From: Nitrosococcus watsonii C-113
GTDB taxonomy: Bacteria > Pseudomonadota > Gammaproteobacteria > Nitrosococcales > Nitrosococcaceae
Length of the DNA stretch: 64,000 nt
Reading direction: 5' to 3'
NCBI RefSeq assembly: GCF_000143085.1
Contig: NC_014315.1
Span: 670,307-734,306 of the forward strand
Shown: piece after piece, positions 47,322 through 55,902 of the stretch
Numbering within the stretch: the first letter of the stretch is position 1
How the letters are laid out: each line of letters begins with the position of its first letter
Translations under genes and position numbers: made by a program
The notes under the pieces: generated by a model
Told to the model about the DNA's origin: nothing
The model's input: only the letters and a program-made list of their open reading frames with translations
Databases searched by the model: none

Positions 47322-47999
47322 ATGATCCAAGCGGTTATTACCGATATTGAGGGAACCACTACTTCTCTATCTTTTGTAAAGGATGTTCTATTCCCCTATG
47401 CGCGGGAGCGGATGGCCGATTTCGTAAGACAACGGGCAGAAGATCCGATAGTAGCCTCCTTGCTTAGGGAAGTGCAGGCAGCGGCTCCGGATAAGACGCT
47501 GGATCAAGCGGGGATTATTCGTCAACTGCTTGCCTGGATGGATGTGGATGCCAAGGTGACGGCGTTGAAATCCCTGCAAGGGTTGTTGTGGGAGGCAGGT
47601 TACCGGCGTGGCGATTTTACTGGCCATATTTACCCGGATGTTGAACCCAACTTGCGGGCCTGGCGGAAGTTAGGCATTAGCCTCTATGTCTTCTCTTCGG
47701 GTTCTGTGCAGGCTCAGAAGCTTTTATTTGCCCATGCACCTGGGTGTGATCTAACCTCGCTTTTTGATGGGTATTTTGATACGCGTATTGGCTCCAAGCG
47801 AGAACCGAATTCCTACCAGCGTATTGCCGACGCTATTGACGTTCCATCCGAAGACATTCTTTTTCTATCTGATACGGAGGAAGAACTGGATGCGGCAGCT
47901 GCGGTGGGGATGAATACAATATGGTTGGTTCGGAACGAAAAACTAAATCCCGGTGCATCCCATCCTCAGGTGCCAAATTTTAATTCTATTCGAGTTTGA
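47322..47999 (+). CDS. mtnC: Acireductone synthase (enolase-phosphatase E1)
   Basis: HAD-family bifunctional enolase-phosphatase that converts the diketo intermediate to acireductone in the methionine-salvage pathway. The 225-residue protein has the HAD nucleophile region DIEGTTTSLSFVKDVLFPYA at 8-27 (D8, E10), FSSGSVQAQKLLF in the middle and FLSDTEEELDAAAAVGM near the end. It closes the mtnBDC cluster. Confidence 0.95.
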   Translation: MIQAVITDIEGTTTSLSFVKDVLFPYARERMADFVRQRAEDPIVASLLREVQAAAPDKTLDQAGIIRQLLAWMDVDAKVTALKSLQGLLWEAGYRRGDFTGHIYPDVEPNLRAWRKLGISLYVFSSGSVQAQKLLFAHAPGCDLTSLFDGYFDTRIGSKREPNSYQRIADAIDVPSEDILFLSDTEEELDAAAAVGMNTIWLVRNEKLNPGASHPQVPNFNSIRV

Positions 48000-48275
48000 A
48001 AAACCGGGCGAGCGATCCAAGTGTAGATTCCCAAGTTACTCTGCCAGCTTTTCATCCCGCTACATTCTTCCTTGTTTTTCCGCGGAATCTATACTATCTA
48101 TATAGATTAATAGCTTAGTGCACGTTATTAACCAGGAGGATTGGTCGGCTACCGCTAATTTATTTTTGGGTTGAAGATACGCGTTTCAATCATTCTCCCT
48201 CATTTTAAAAATCTGTCACTTTTGGGACGTATTATGGTCATTTAAAGTGACTTACCGTTGCTTAAAGGCACTGCC

Positions 48276-48476
48276 ATGATCAGAAAACAGACTCGGTTCC
48301 GCTGTGTTGCGCAAAGAGGATGGTATTTCCTTACCCGTGAAGGCCAGATGGGTCCTTTTGATACGCGGCGCGAAGCTGAAGTGATGTGTCAGCACTATAT
48401 TCATAAGATAAGGAACTCTCACCAGGAGGGAAAAGCCAGGCGGGAAACGAGAAAATTAGCTTATTTCTCTAAATAA
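48276..48476 (+). CDS. DUF6316-like small protein
   Basis: 66 residues from the ATG at 48276; an 18-base longer frame begins with TTG. RFRCVAQRGWYFLTREGQMG, then GPFDTRREAEVMCQHYIHKI, resembles the DUF6316 family of small gammaproteobacterial proteins with no known function. It is basic, with no transmembrane segment. It is convergent with the ribosome-binding fusion gene. The family assignment is from memory of the pattern. Confidence 0.6.
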   Translation: MIRKQTRFRCVAQRGWYFLTREGQMGPFDTRREAEVMCQHYIHKIRNSHQEGKARRETRKLAYFSK

Positions 48477-48558
48477 GGGAAAGGGATTGCGAAAATTTAG
48501 CGGGGGGAGAAGGGCGATGTATTTATCGTAAGCTGTGACACCGCCCTCGGCGTAGGCT

Positions 48559-49107
48559 TTAGTTCTTAATATGAACAGTGCTTGCCTGGGGGCCTAAATC
48601 TCCCTCTTCTTCAATAAAATGCACTTCATTGCCAACTTTGAGTTCCTTGAATCCTCCATTCAGGATGCTATTTCTGTGGAAATAAATTTCTCGGCCGTCA
48701 ATAGTTTCGATTTTACCGTAGTCTTGTTCAGGGACAAGTACTGATATACGGCCAGAGGGTGGCGGCTCATGATATTTAACATGGCCCCGTTGCCGCTGGA
48801 TGTGGCTTTCAAGCTGGCGCTGTGCAGCATTAAAGGCGTCTCGGATGGCAACATATACATCTTGATGGGCTTGCTTCCCATGATGTTCGCGACTGACTAC
48901 TAGTTCCCCTCCCGGCACCGTCAGATCAATACGAACATGGTAAAGTTTGCCTTGGTGGTGATGTTGGTGGGGAGCTTCGACTACTACTCGGCAGCCCATG
49001 ATCCGATCGTGAAATTGCTCTAATTTAGCGGCTTTTTTGCGAATTTTGTCCTCTACGGCTAGGGACGGCTCCATATGGCGAAAGCTAATTTGTATAGGTA
49101 ATTGCAT
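48559..49107 (-). CDS. HPF/RaiA ribosome-associated domain fused to a cold-shock domain
   Basis: 182 residues. The N-terminal part (about 1-105) matches HPF/RaiA ribosome hibernation proteins: MQLPIQISFRHMEPSLAVED at the start, GCRVVVEAPHQHHHQGKLYHVRIDL, and a YVAIRDAFNAAQRQLE helix. The C-terminal part (about 119-182) matches a cold-shock OB fold, with an RNP1-like segment at 129-135 and an RNP2-like IYFHRNSIL at 141-149, so it should bind RNA. Ordinary HPF has no such tail. Three of its borders are unlike neighbours: small genes on both sides and no sigma-54 or raiA context. It probably binds the 30S subunit and an RNA. Confidence 0.85.
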   Translation of the reverse strand: MQLPIQISFRHMEPSLAVEDKIRKKAAKLEQFHDRIMGCRVVVEAPHQHHHQGKLYHVRIDLTVPGGELVVSREHHGKQAHQDVYVAIRDAFNAAQRQLESHIQRQRGHVKYHEPPPSGRISVLVPEQDYGKIETIDGREIYFHRNSILNGGFKELKVGNEVHFIEEEGDLGPQASTVHIKN

Positions 49108-49137
49108 ACGGGTGCCTCTCCGACAAAGTTGGCTTTA

Positions 49138-49335
49138 ATGAAGTGGTTGAGATGGATAGACTATCCAGCTGTACTGGCCTGGATTGCTTGGTTTATAGCC
49201 CATTGGGTACATAATAAAGAAAGAATGTACAAGCGAAGTATAGTTTATGGGGGTTGCTCAGGATTCTTCTCCCGTGCTTTTGGCAGGGGGATAGCGGAAT
49301 TCTTTGGGATATTGCTTAGTTGTTGTCATCCTTAG
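49138..49335 (+). CDS. Doubtful 65-codon open frame
   Basis: Starts MKWLRWIDYPAVLAWIAWFI and could form one Trp-rich hydrophobic segment (about 8-24). There is no good ribosome site before the ATG (GACAAAGTTGGCTTTA). No known family is recognised. Kept only because it is the best open frame of this stretch; a non-coding shadow is equally likely. Confidence 0.25.
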   Translation: MKWLRWIDYPAVLAWIAWFIAHWVHNKERMYKRSIVYGGCSGFFSRAFGRGIAEFFGILLSCCHP

Positions 49336-49682
49336 GGGTAATTCCTCGGGAACTGCGGTTCCAACTCTCCGTCCCTATAGCTTTCAGCATTTCCAGGAGA
49401 GGGGTTCCGTCTTCTAATTAGAACTACTTATACAATATATATTATTGTCATGCCAGTAGTGTAGATAGGGATGGTCCAGGCTAATTTAAGTATAGGGGTC
49501 GAAGTTTTATCTGGCCATTGGTAAGAAGTTTCCTATCGTTTTTTCTTGCTAGAAGGACAGTAAAATTATCAGAATTGATTATTGGTTAGTGCTGGATTAC
49601 GGGTTGTTTTAACATCCGGCGTGAAGAGAGTTGCTTTTCAGAAGGAAAAGCATGCGAAACTTATAGCATGGAGCGATGGTAA
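49336..49682. other. Intergenic region upstream of yidD with alternative hairpins
   Basis: 347 bases without a convincing gene. Near its start, GGAAC (49350-49354) can pair with GTTCC at 49359-49363 or with GTTCC at 49405-49409. In the second case CTCTCC (49366-49371) also pairs with GGAGAG (49397-49402). The rest is AT-rich (for instance 49430-49450). No promoter or ORF stands out. Confidence 0.4.
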
Positions 49683-49919
49683 ATGAAGAATATTCTGCTG
49701 TCCCTGATTGTTTTTTACCGCTATGCTCTTAGCCCTTTTATGGGTAATCATTGCCGCTATTATCCTTCCTGCTCAGCCTATACTCAAGAGGCCATCCAGC
49801 GTTATGGTGGATTTCGAGGTGGTTGGTTAGGGCTGAGGCGCCTTTTACGTTGCCATCCCTTTTGCCCTGGCGGTATTGATCTAGTACCCGAAATACCCGA
49901 ATGGCGATCTAAATCCTGA
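49683..49919 (+). CDS. yidD: YidD membrane protein insertion efficiency factor
   Basis: 78 residues, family length 70-90. A short hydrophobic N terminus ([11 protein letters not shown], about 11-21) is followed by the family cysteines C24 and C30 in [20 protein letters not shown] and by [21 protein letters not shown]. The protein assists YidC-dependent insertion in the inner membrane. It is normally encoded between rnpA and yidC, but neither is near; here it stands alone before an M23 peptidase. Confidence 0.9.
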   Translation: MKNILLSLIVFYRYALSPFMGNHCRYYPSCSAYTQEAIQRYGGFRGGWLGLRRLLRCHPFCPGGIDLVPEIPEWRSKS

Positions 49920-49963
49920 AAAGCGGAAATAGACCCATAGTAAAACAAGGGAGAAATAGGCTG

Positions 49964-50800
49964 ATGATACGTGGGCTGATGGGATGGTTAGGATTTGGGT
50001 GGTTATTCCTGTGTCCAGCATGGGGGGCGGAACCGATGCTGGAACTCAATGGGGTTTTGCAACAAGGGAGCTTAGTTATTGGGCGAACGGAACCAGGAAC
50101 GCAGGTATTCCTGGATGGACGTTGGGTACGAGTCTCCAAAGGAGGGAGCTTTTTAATCGGTTTTGGCCGTGATGCCAAGCCTAAGTCCATTCTTAAGCTC
50201 GTTACCTCCGATGGCGCTTATAAAACCCGAGAACTTAAGATTGCCCAACGCCAATATCAAATCCAGCGTATTGAAGGGCTACCCTCCCGTAAAGTAACTC
50301 CTCGCACTGAGGATTTGGCGCGTATTCGTAAAGAGGCTGCTCTGGTCAGGAAAGCGCGGGAGATGGATGACTCGCGCACCGATTTTCTTAGTGGATTTAT
50401 CTGGCCTGTGCATGGCGCTATTTCTGGTGTTTATGGGAGTCAGCGAATATTAAATGGGCAGCCTCGGCGACCCCATTATGGAATTGATATCGCAGCGCCT
50501 ACCGGAACGCCCGTGCGGGCCCCAGCGGATGGACTGGTTACCCTGGTTCATCCTGGTATGTTTTTTTCGGGAGGAACGCTAATCCTCGATCATGGACATG
50601 GGCTTTCATCGGCATTTTTGCATTTGCACCGAATCCTGGTAAAAGAAGGCGAACAGATAACCCAAGGAGAAATCATTGCCGAAGTTGGGGCTACGGGTCG
50701 GGTTACCGGCGCTCATCTGGATTGGCGGATCAATCTTTTTCAAACCCGGCTTGATCCCCAGCTCTTGGTTGCGCCGATGCCGGCTGGGGGTATGCAGTAA
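49964..50800 (+). CDS. M23-family metallopeptidase with signal peptide
   Basis: 278 residues. A signal peptide (about 1-21, GWLGFGWLFLCPAWGAE) precedes a linker region and a C-terminal LytM/M23 domain (about 150-265). The zinc ligands are in HYGIDIAAPTGTPV near residue 170 and in the HLH motif of SSAFLHLHRILV near 219; GATGRVTGAHLDWRI is also typical. It should cleave peptidoglycan cross-links or act with an amidase in the periplasm. It is 45 bases after yidD. Confidence 0.88.
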   Translation: MIRGLMGWLGFGWLFLCPAWGAEPMLELNGVLQQGSLVIGRTEPGTQVFLDGRWVRVSKGGSFLIGFGRDAKPKSILKLVTSDGAYKTRELKIAQRQYQIQRIEGLPSRKVTPRTEDLARIRKEAALVRKAREMDDSRTDFLSGFIWPVHGAISGVYGSQRILNGQPRRPHYGIDIAAPTGTPVRAPADGLVTLVHPGMFFSGGTLILDHGHGLSSAFLHLHRILVKEGEQITQGEIIAEVGATGRVTGAHLDWRINLFQTRLDPQLLVAPMPAGGMQ

Positions 50801-50878
50801 TTGGGTTAAATCGCTACATCTCCTTTGCTGAGAAAAAGGGCAAGAAAAATTAATGGAGCACTGCGATAGCAAAAACCT

Positions 50879-51340
50879 CTAATAGCCGCATTGATCGGGG
50901 GTGACTACGACTTCACCGATAGGCTGATGGTTCTTGTCACGGAAAGAGTAGCGGGCGTTAACTCCATGTGCTAGAAAGATATTGAGATCAGGGCTATTAC
51001 AAGCCAAATCAAGTGCTTTCTGTCTCATTTTCTCTACAAATTCTTGGCTATCGAATTGATCCGAGGAAGCATGTATTTTGATATATTGATACACTAATTC
51101 CCCCTCTCGCCCCTCTACGTTGTGAAGCTCCGTGTTTTGATCAACTTTTCTAGGGAGAGACTTATTGGTCTGGGCGGCAATAATACCAAGAACGGCTTGC
51201 GTGGGTAACTCTTCCGGGCTGACTTTCTCTCCATTGGGAAGGATAATTTCGTTTGAATTTAACCATTGATTGCTTGCCACGACGATACCCACTGCCAGAA
51301 TAGGAAGGAAAATCCAAACATATCTCAGAGTTTTTTTCAT
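50879..51340 (-). CDS. Membrane-anchored protein of unknown function
   Basis: 153 residues from the ATG at 51340, preceded by AGAGGACAG; the frame from 51421 is longer but has no such site. One N-terminal hydrophobic helix (about 6-24, YVWIFLPILAVGIVV) is followed by a mostly polar periplasmic part with EKVSPEELPTQAVLG, SDQFDSQEFVEKMRQK and a closing PDQCGY. Two cysteines (C at about 118 and near the end) could form a disulfide. I do not recognise the family. It is convergent with the M23 gene. Confidence 0.6.
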   Translation of the reverse strand: MKKTLRYVWIFLPILAVGIVVASNQWLNSNEIILPNGEKVSPEELPTQAVLGIIAAQTNKSLPRKVDQNTELHNVEGREGELVYQYIKIHASSDQFDSQEFVEKMRQKALDLACNSPDLNIFLAHGVNARYSFRDKNHQPIGEVVVTPDQCGY

Positions 51341-51849
51341 CTTTCTGTCCTCTATATAACCATTAGCTATTACTAGGGTGATTGCTAAGTATCTAAAAAT
51401 ATTAAAAGCATTATAGGCCAAACAGGGTTTGGTATTATGATACCAACTTTAACGTTATTATTGCTCAGGCTCAGTCTGAAGTATGCTGGAATAATTGAGA
51501 TAACACTGGAATTTCCTCTTTTCAAAGTAAGTACTGAAAATGGTGAAGTCGAGTCGCTGTCGGCTCAGTCCCCATGATTTAAAAAATGAGTGATGTGCTG
51601 CGAGATACTGAAATTTCGCCATGGGCAGTATGGAAAATCTTGGCATTTATGCCTCTATTGCTTCTTTAGAGAAAAAGAAGACGCTGCCCTTTGTTATTGG
51701 ATAAAATGACTATGTTCCAAGTCCGCCATGGCGTGAACTTGGAGGAAAACTTAGCCTTACTCCAGCCAGTCATTATGGTACGAGGGCCTATTATTTCGGT
51801 ATAGGAGAATTAGAAAAATAAGTTTTATAATATTAATGGGAAGCTGTAA
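51341..51849. other. AT-rich intergenic region, possible small minus-strand gene
   Basis: About 510 bases with no firm gene. A perfect hairpin lies at 51429-51446. A minus-strand open frame of 62 codons (51458-51646, starting MPRFSILPMAKFQ) has AGAGG five bases before its ATG but no recognised homology, so I leave it open. An imperfect palindrome centred on CGCCATGGCG lies around 51720-51745, upstream of the TPR gene. Confidence 0.4.
51429..51446. repeat. Perfect hairpin upstream of the 50879-51340 gene
   Basis: TTGGTAT (51429-51435) and ATACCAA (51440-51446) pair perfectly around a TATG loop. It lies 89 bases upstream of the minus-strand start at 51340. No T-tract follows on either strand, so an operator or RNA structure is more likely than a terminator. 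Confidence 0.4.
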
Positions 51850-52566
51850 ATGAAAAAAATTAAGCGACGGTTGGCCAGAAATGAACTGGCTCGGGGAAAA
51901 TTGCAAGCCCAGAAAGCAAGAGAAACGCTGGATTCTAAAGCAGATGATTTTTTTAAAAATGCTTATAAAAAATTCTCTTCGGCTGCTTTGCTGGATTCCG
52001 AGGATGGAGGAATTTTTCATTATTGGGGCTTAGTGCTGTATGACCAGGCCCAGCGCAAACAGGGTAAGGAAGCTAAGGAGCTCTATCAGGCGGCAGGGGA
52101 AAAATTTGAAAAGGCGCTTAATCTTGAACCGGATAACGCTAAAATCATGAACGATTGGGGGGCGGCTTTAATTGAGCAGGCTAGAAATAAACCCGATAAG
52201 CGTGCCGAAAGTTTTTATGAAAAAGCGAAAGAAAAAATTACTGCCGCCGATGCGTTGGAACCAGGGTTGGGCGCCTATAATTTAGCTTGTATTCATAGTT
52301 TGCGTAGAGAACAAAAGGCATGCCAAAAATATTTAGAGCAAGCTCATCTAGCGGGTAATCTTCCTTCAGTAAAATATCTTAAAGTAGATCAGGATCTAGA
52401 TAATGTTAAAAATGAGAAATGGTTTCAAGATTTTCTTGGAAAAATCTCTGAGGAGGCAGAGAAAAATCTAAAAATAGAGGAGAGGGAGGTAGAAATAGAA
52501 GTACCGCCAGAAGGTAAGCAGAAAAATATTTCTAATTCTTGGTGGCGCAAACTAAGGCGATCCTAA
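51850..52566 (+). CDS. TPR-type repeat protein of unknown function
   Basis: 238 residues, rich in Lys and Glu, cytoplasmic (no signal or transmembrane segment). Two consecutive TPR-like units are visible: FHYWGLVLYDQAQ with YQAAGEKFEKALNLEPDNA (about 56-97), then IMNDWGAALIEQARNKPDKR with YEKAKEKITAADALEPGL (about 98-140). A further YNLACIHSLRREQKACQKYL (about 142-161) and a KNEKWFQDFLGKI end follow. Such modules bind partner proteins. No ribosome site better than GGGAAGCTGTAA is seen. The surrounding DNA is AT-rich, so horizontal origin is possible. Confidence 0.65.
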   Translation: MKKIKRRLARNELARGKLQAQKARETLDSKADDFFKNAYKKFSSAALLDSEDGGIFHYWGLVLYDQAQRKQGKEAKELYQAAGEKFEKALNLEPDNAKIMNDWGAALIEQARNKPDKRAESFYEKAKEKITAADALEPGLGAYNLACIHSLRREQKACQKYLEQAHLAGNLPSVKYLKVDQDLDNVKNEKWFQDFLGKISEEAEKNLKIEEREVEIEVPPEGKQKNISNSWWRKLRRS

Positions 52567-52597
52567 GATTTATTTGGGAGTCTGTATTAATGGATAG

Positions 52598-52636
52598 GCA
52601 CGGGCACCCCGCATCACGGTGCGCCCATGCTTGTTT
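52598..52636 (+). terminator. Putative terminator after the TPR gene
   Basis: An imperfect hairpin pairs GCACGGGCACC (52598-52608) with GGTGCGCCCATGC (52618-52630), with a mismatch and a bulge, followed by TTGTTT. It starts 31 bases after the TPR stop and lies between it and the convergent small ORF. Confidence 0.45.
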
Positions 52637-52656
52637 AAAGAGAAGTAGATGAGAAG

Positions 52657-52827
52657 TTAGGCTATGGCTAGACTCATTAGAGTGATAATTAGCGTGATGT
52701 AAAAGACTAAGAACAAGGAATTAAGAGCTGATTCTCTAGTTTTATGCTTTTTGTGAGCGCATGATTTAGATTGCTGATTTAAGCCGGTCTTTGTATATGG
52801 GAAGGTGTTGTTGGGCTCATTTCTCAT
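52657..52827 (-). CDS. Small 56-residue single-helix membrane peptide
   Basis: A short gene not covered by 60-codon ORF calling. ATG at 52827 is preceded by ATAAGGAGTAAATAGCC, a very good ribosome site. The peptide begins MRNEPNNTFPYTKTGLNQ, has a charged middle (SCAHKKHKTRE, 23-33) and ends in a hydrophobic helix (about 37-56, FLVFYITLIITLMSLAI). The layout of a charged cytoplasmic N terminus and one C-terminal helix is common in small membrane regulators. I do not recognise a family. It is between the TPR gene and tRNA-Val on an AT-rich stretch. Confidence 0.5.
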   Translation of the reverse strand: MRNEPNNTFPYTKTGLNQQSKSCAHKKHKTRESALNSLFLVFYITLIITLMSLAIA

Positions 52828-52995
52828 GGCTATTTACTCCTTATCGTTTCAACTTGATATCAGGATAACCATTGAAGCTGAATAGAAGATGAAAAATGAG
52901 GTTAATTACCTGTGAATAGAGAGGGGGTTAGGGAATGTATCTTCCCTCTAATACCACCCAACAGGTGGATATAAGGAGGAAATAATGGATGCTAT

Positions 52996-53070
52996 TGGTG
53001 GGCGATACTGGGATTGAACCAGTGACCCCTGCCGTGTGAAGGCAGTGCTCTCCCGCTGAGCTAATCGCCC
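52996..53070 (-). tRNA. tRNA-Val (anticodon CAC)
   Basis: On the minus strand the 75-base sequence folds as a tRNA: acceptor stem GGGCGAT/ATCGCCC, D arm AGCTCAGCGGGAGAGC, anticodon stem CTGCC-GGCAG with loop TTCACAC (anticodon CAC, reads GUG valine), T arm with GGTTCAATCC, and an encoded CCA end. It ends at 52996 with the CCA complement. It stands alone with no adjacent tRNA. Confidence 0.93.
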
Positions 53071-53142
53071 TACATCAATTCTGAATTTTACGGCTAGACC
53101 CTGTTAGGGTCAATAACTACTTTAAGTTTAAAGAGGGAAGAA

Positions 53143-54102
53143 GTGTCCGATCCACGTTTCGATACCTTACAGCAATGGTTGGAACGGGGGCTTGGTTTAA
53201 TAAATTACCGCCTGGCGCCGGCCTCGGAGGATGCTAGTTTTCGGCGCTATTTTCGGGTGTATTACCATGGGATGAGTCTAATCGTTATGGATGCTCCGCC
53301 GGAGCAGGAGGATTGCCGGTCGTTTATCCATATTGCCAAAGAATTTCGTGGCTTAGGACTCAATGTGCCCGAAGTGTTGGAACAAAATTTAGAACAAGGT
53401 CTTTTGCTGCTTACCGATCTGGGGGAGTATCCATATCTAAGAGTCTTGAACTCCCATAATGCCTCAACGTTCTATGGGGATGCTTTAGTGGCTCTGCGGT
53501 TGCTTCAGGGAGGGGAGAGTGATTTACCCTCCTATGACCAGGATTTGCTGCTGAAAGAGATGAGGTTATTCCAGGAATGGTATTTGGAAGGGCACTTAGG
53601 AATCGAGGTAGGGACGTCTTTAGATAAGGTATTCGAGCGGCTTGCAGCCTCAGCCTTAGAGCAGCCGCGGGTGCTCGTACATCGAGATTACCATTCTCGC
53701 AACCTGATGGTGACAGAGCAAGCTAATCCGGGGATTTTAGATTTCCAGGATGCGGTGAAGGGTCCGGTAACCTACGATTTAGTATCTTTATTGCGGGACT
53801 GCTATATTGCCTGGCCCCGGGATTGGGTTCTCGTTTGGCTCTATGATTACCGGCGTCAAGCTGCTCGGGCAGGCATTCCAGTAGGCGCTAGCGAAGCGGA
53901 GTTTCTGCGTTGGTTCGACTGGATGGGGGTGCAGCGTCATTTGAAGGCAATCGGGATCTTTGCCCGTTTGAATGCCCGGGATGGAAAGTCAGGTTATCTT
54001 AAGGATATTCCCCGGACTTTGGATTATCTTCGCACTGTAGTCCGCCAATATGGGGAACTCGCGGACTTGGACCGGGTGCTAAGGGATTTCTCGAACCAAT
54101 GA
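53143..54102 (+). CDS. amgK: N-acetylmuramate/N-acetylglucosamine kinase AmgK
   Basis: Aminoglycoside-phosphotransferase-fold kinase, 319 residues, that phosphorylates recycled MurNAc or GlcNAc at the anomeric position in the cell-wall recycling shortcut. The N-terminal GTG at 53143 is chosen since it matches the family start. The catalytic loop VLVHRDYHSRNLMV near residue 180 and the DFQDAVKGPVTYDLVSLLRD segment with metal-binding Asp are present. murU follows 12 bases later, which supports the call. Confidence 0.93.
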   Translation: MSDPRFDTLQQWLERGLGLINYRLAPASEDASFRRYFRVYYHGMSLIVMDAPPEQEDCRSFIHIAKEFRGLGLNVPEVLEQNLEQGLLLLTDLGEYPYLRVLNSHNASTFYGDALVALRLLQGGESDLPSYDQDLLLKEMRLFQEWYLEGHLGIEVGTSLDKVFERLAASALEQPRVLVHRDYHSRNLMVTEQANPGILDFQDAVKGPVTYDLVSLLRDCYIAWPRDWVLVWLYDYRRQAARAGIPVGASEAEFLRWFDWMGVQRHLKAIGIFARLNARDGKSGYLKDIPRTLDYLRTVVRQYGELADLDRVLRDFSNQ

Positions 54103-54783
<681 letters not shown>

Positions 54784-54973
54784 CCAATTCTTGTGAGTCC
54801 TGCATACAAGAAGGATTTTGTTGAAGGATTAAGTATTCTGGAGAAAGTTCCGGGGGTTGGTTTTTTGGGTCTTTTTACCTCAGCCCCTATGCGTAAGCAC
54901 TAATTACTGCCTTATAGGAGCGATTAAGCAGCACAAAACTGGCTATATTTTCTCAGAGTTTTTGCCGAGATAC

Positions 54974-55888
54974 TTATAATGGCCCGCCTACGAGTAGTTT
55001 TTCCAATAAAGCCTTTTGGGCATGGAGACGGTTTTCAGCTTCATCCCAGACTACGCTTTGGGAACTATCCATGACTTCCGCACTGACCTCCTCGCCCCGG
55101 TGAGCGGGAAGACAGTGCATGAAAAGCGCATCCCGTTTGGCCAGGGACATGAGCTCGCTATTGACTTGGTAGTCAGCAAGATCTTGAAGTCGGCGGTGTT
55201 TTTCTTGTTCTTGCCCCATGCTGGTCCAAACATCGGTAACGATTAGATCAGCTCCTCTAACTGCTTCCTGCGGTTCTGCCATGATTTGTACTCGCTCCCT
55301 AGCTATTTGTAAAATAGCGGGGTCAGGTCCGTAGCCTGTTGGCGTGGCAATATGTAGCTGAAAATCGAATTGGCAGGCCGCATTAATATAGGATTGGCAC
55401 ATATTATTGCCGTCTCCTATCCAAGCTACGGTCCGACCCTGAATATCTCCCCGGTGTTCGAAGTAGGTTTGGATATCTGCCAACAATTGACAGGGGTGAT
55501 AACTGTCCGTTAGGGCATTGATGACGGGTACTTGAGAGTAGGCGGCGAAATGTTCCAGCATGGAGTGGGAAAAGGTGCGGACCATTAGACAGTTTACCAT
55601 CCGGGAGAGAACCCGGGCAGTATCCTCTAACGGTTCTCCCCGTCCTAATTGGGTATCTCGGGGTGAAAGGAAAACCGCATTGCCGCCTAGTTGAATCATG
55701 CCCACTTCGAAGGAAACACGGGTGCGGGTAGAGGATTTCTCAAATAACATTCCCAATACTTGGTTTTTTAGGGGCTCATAGATTTTTCCTTGCCGCTGCA
55801 ATGCCTTGAGTTCAATAGCCCGGCGCACTAATTGCTTGATTTCATCGGCTGGTAGGTCGAATAAGGTCAAAAAATGTGGTACCGCCAT
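54974..55888 (-). CDS. argF: Ornithine carbamoyltransferase
   Basis: Joins carbamoyl phosphate and ornithine to give citrulline in arginine synthesis. It is 304 residues. The carbamoyl-phosphate loop is in [15 protein letters not shown] near the N terminus and the ornithine-binding segment is in [18 protein letters not shown]. It follows argD with 14 bases between them, so both are probably read from one message. No arginine operator is recognised. Confidence 0.96.
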   Translation of the reverse strand: MAVPHFLTLFDLPADEIKQLVRRAIELKALQRQGKIYEPLKNQVLGMLFEKSSTRTRVSFEVGMIQLGGNAVFLSPRDTQLGRGEPLEDTARVLSRMVNCLMVRTFSHSMLEHFAAYSQVPVINALTDSYHPCQLLADIQTYFEHRGDIQGRTVAWIGDGNNMCQSYINAACQFDFQLHIATPTGYGPDPAILQIARERVQIMAEPQEAVRGADLIVTDVWTSMGQEQEKHRRLQDLADYQVNSELMSLAKRDALFMHCLPAHRGEEVSAEVMDSSQSVVWDEAENRLHAQKALLEKLLVGGPL

Positions 55889-55902
55889 TGCTATCTTCCC
55901 GA

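Noticed and set aside
51717-51747. Imperfect palindrome CCAAGT...CGCCATGGCG...ACTTGG
   Set aside because: The outer and inner arms are out of register, so no continuous stem forms; may be chance.
52973-53014. Nine-codon plus-strand frame with a strong AAGGAGGAAATA site running into tRNA-Val
   Set aside because: Too short and overlapping a tRNA on the other strand; the site is probably coincidental.
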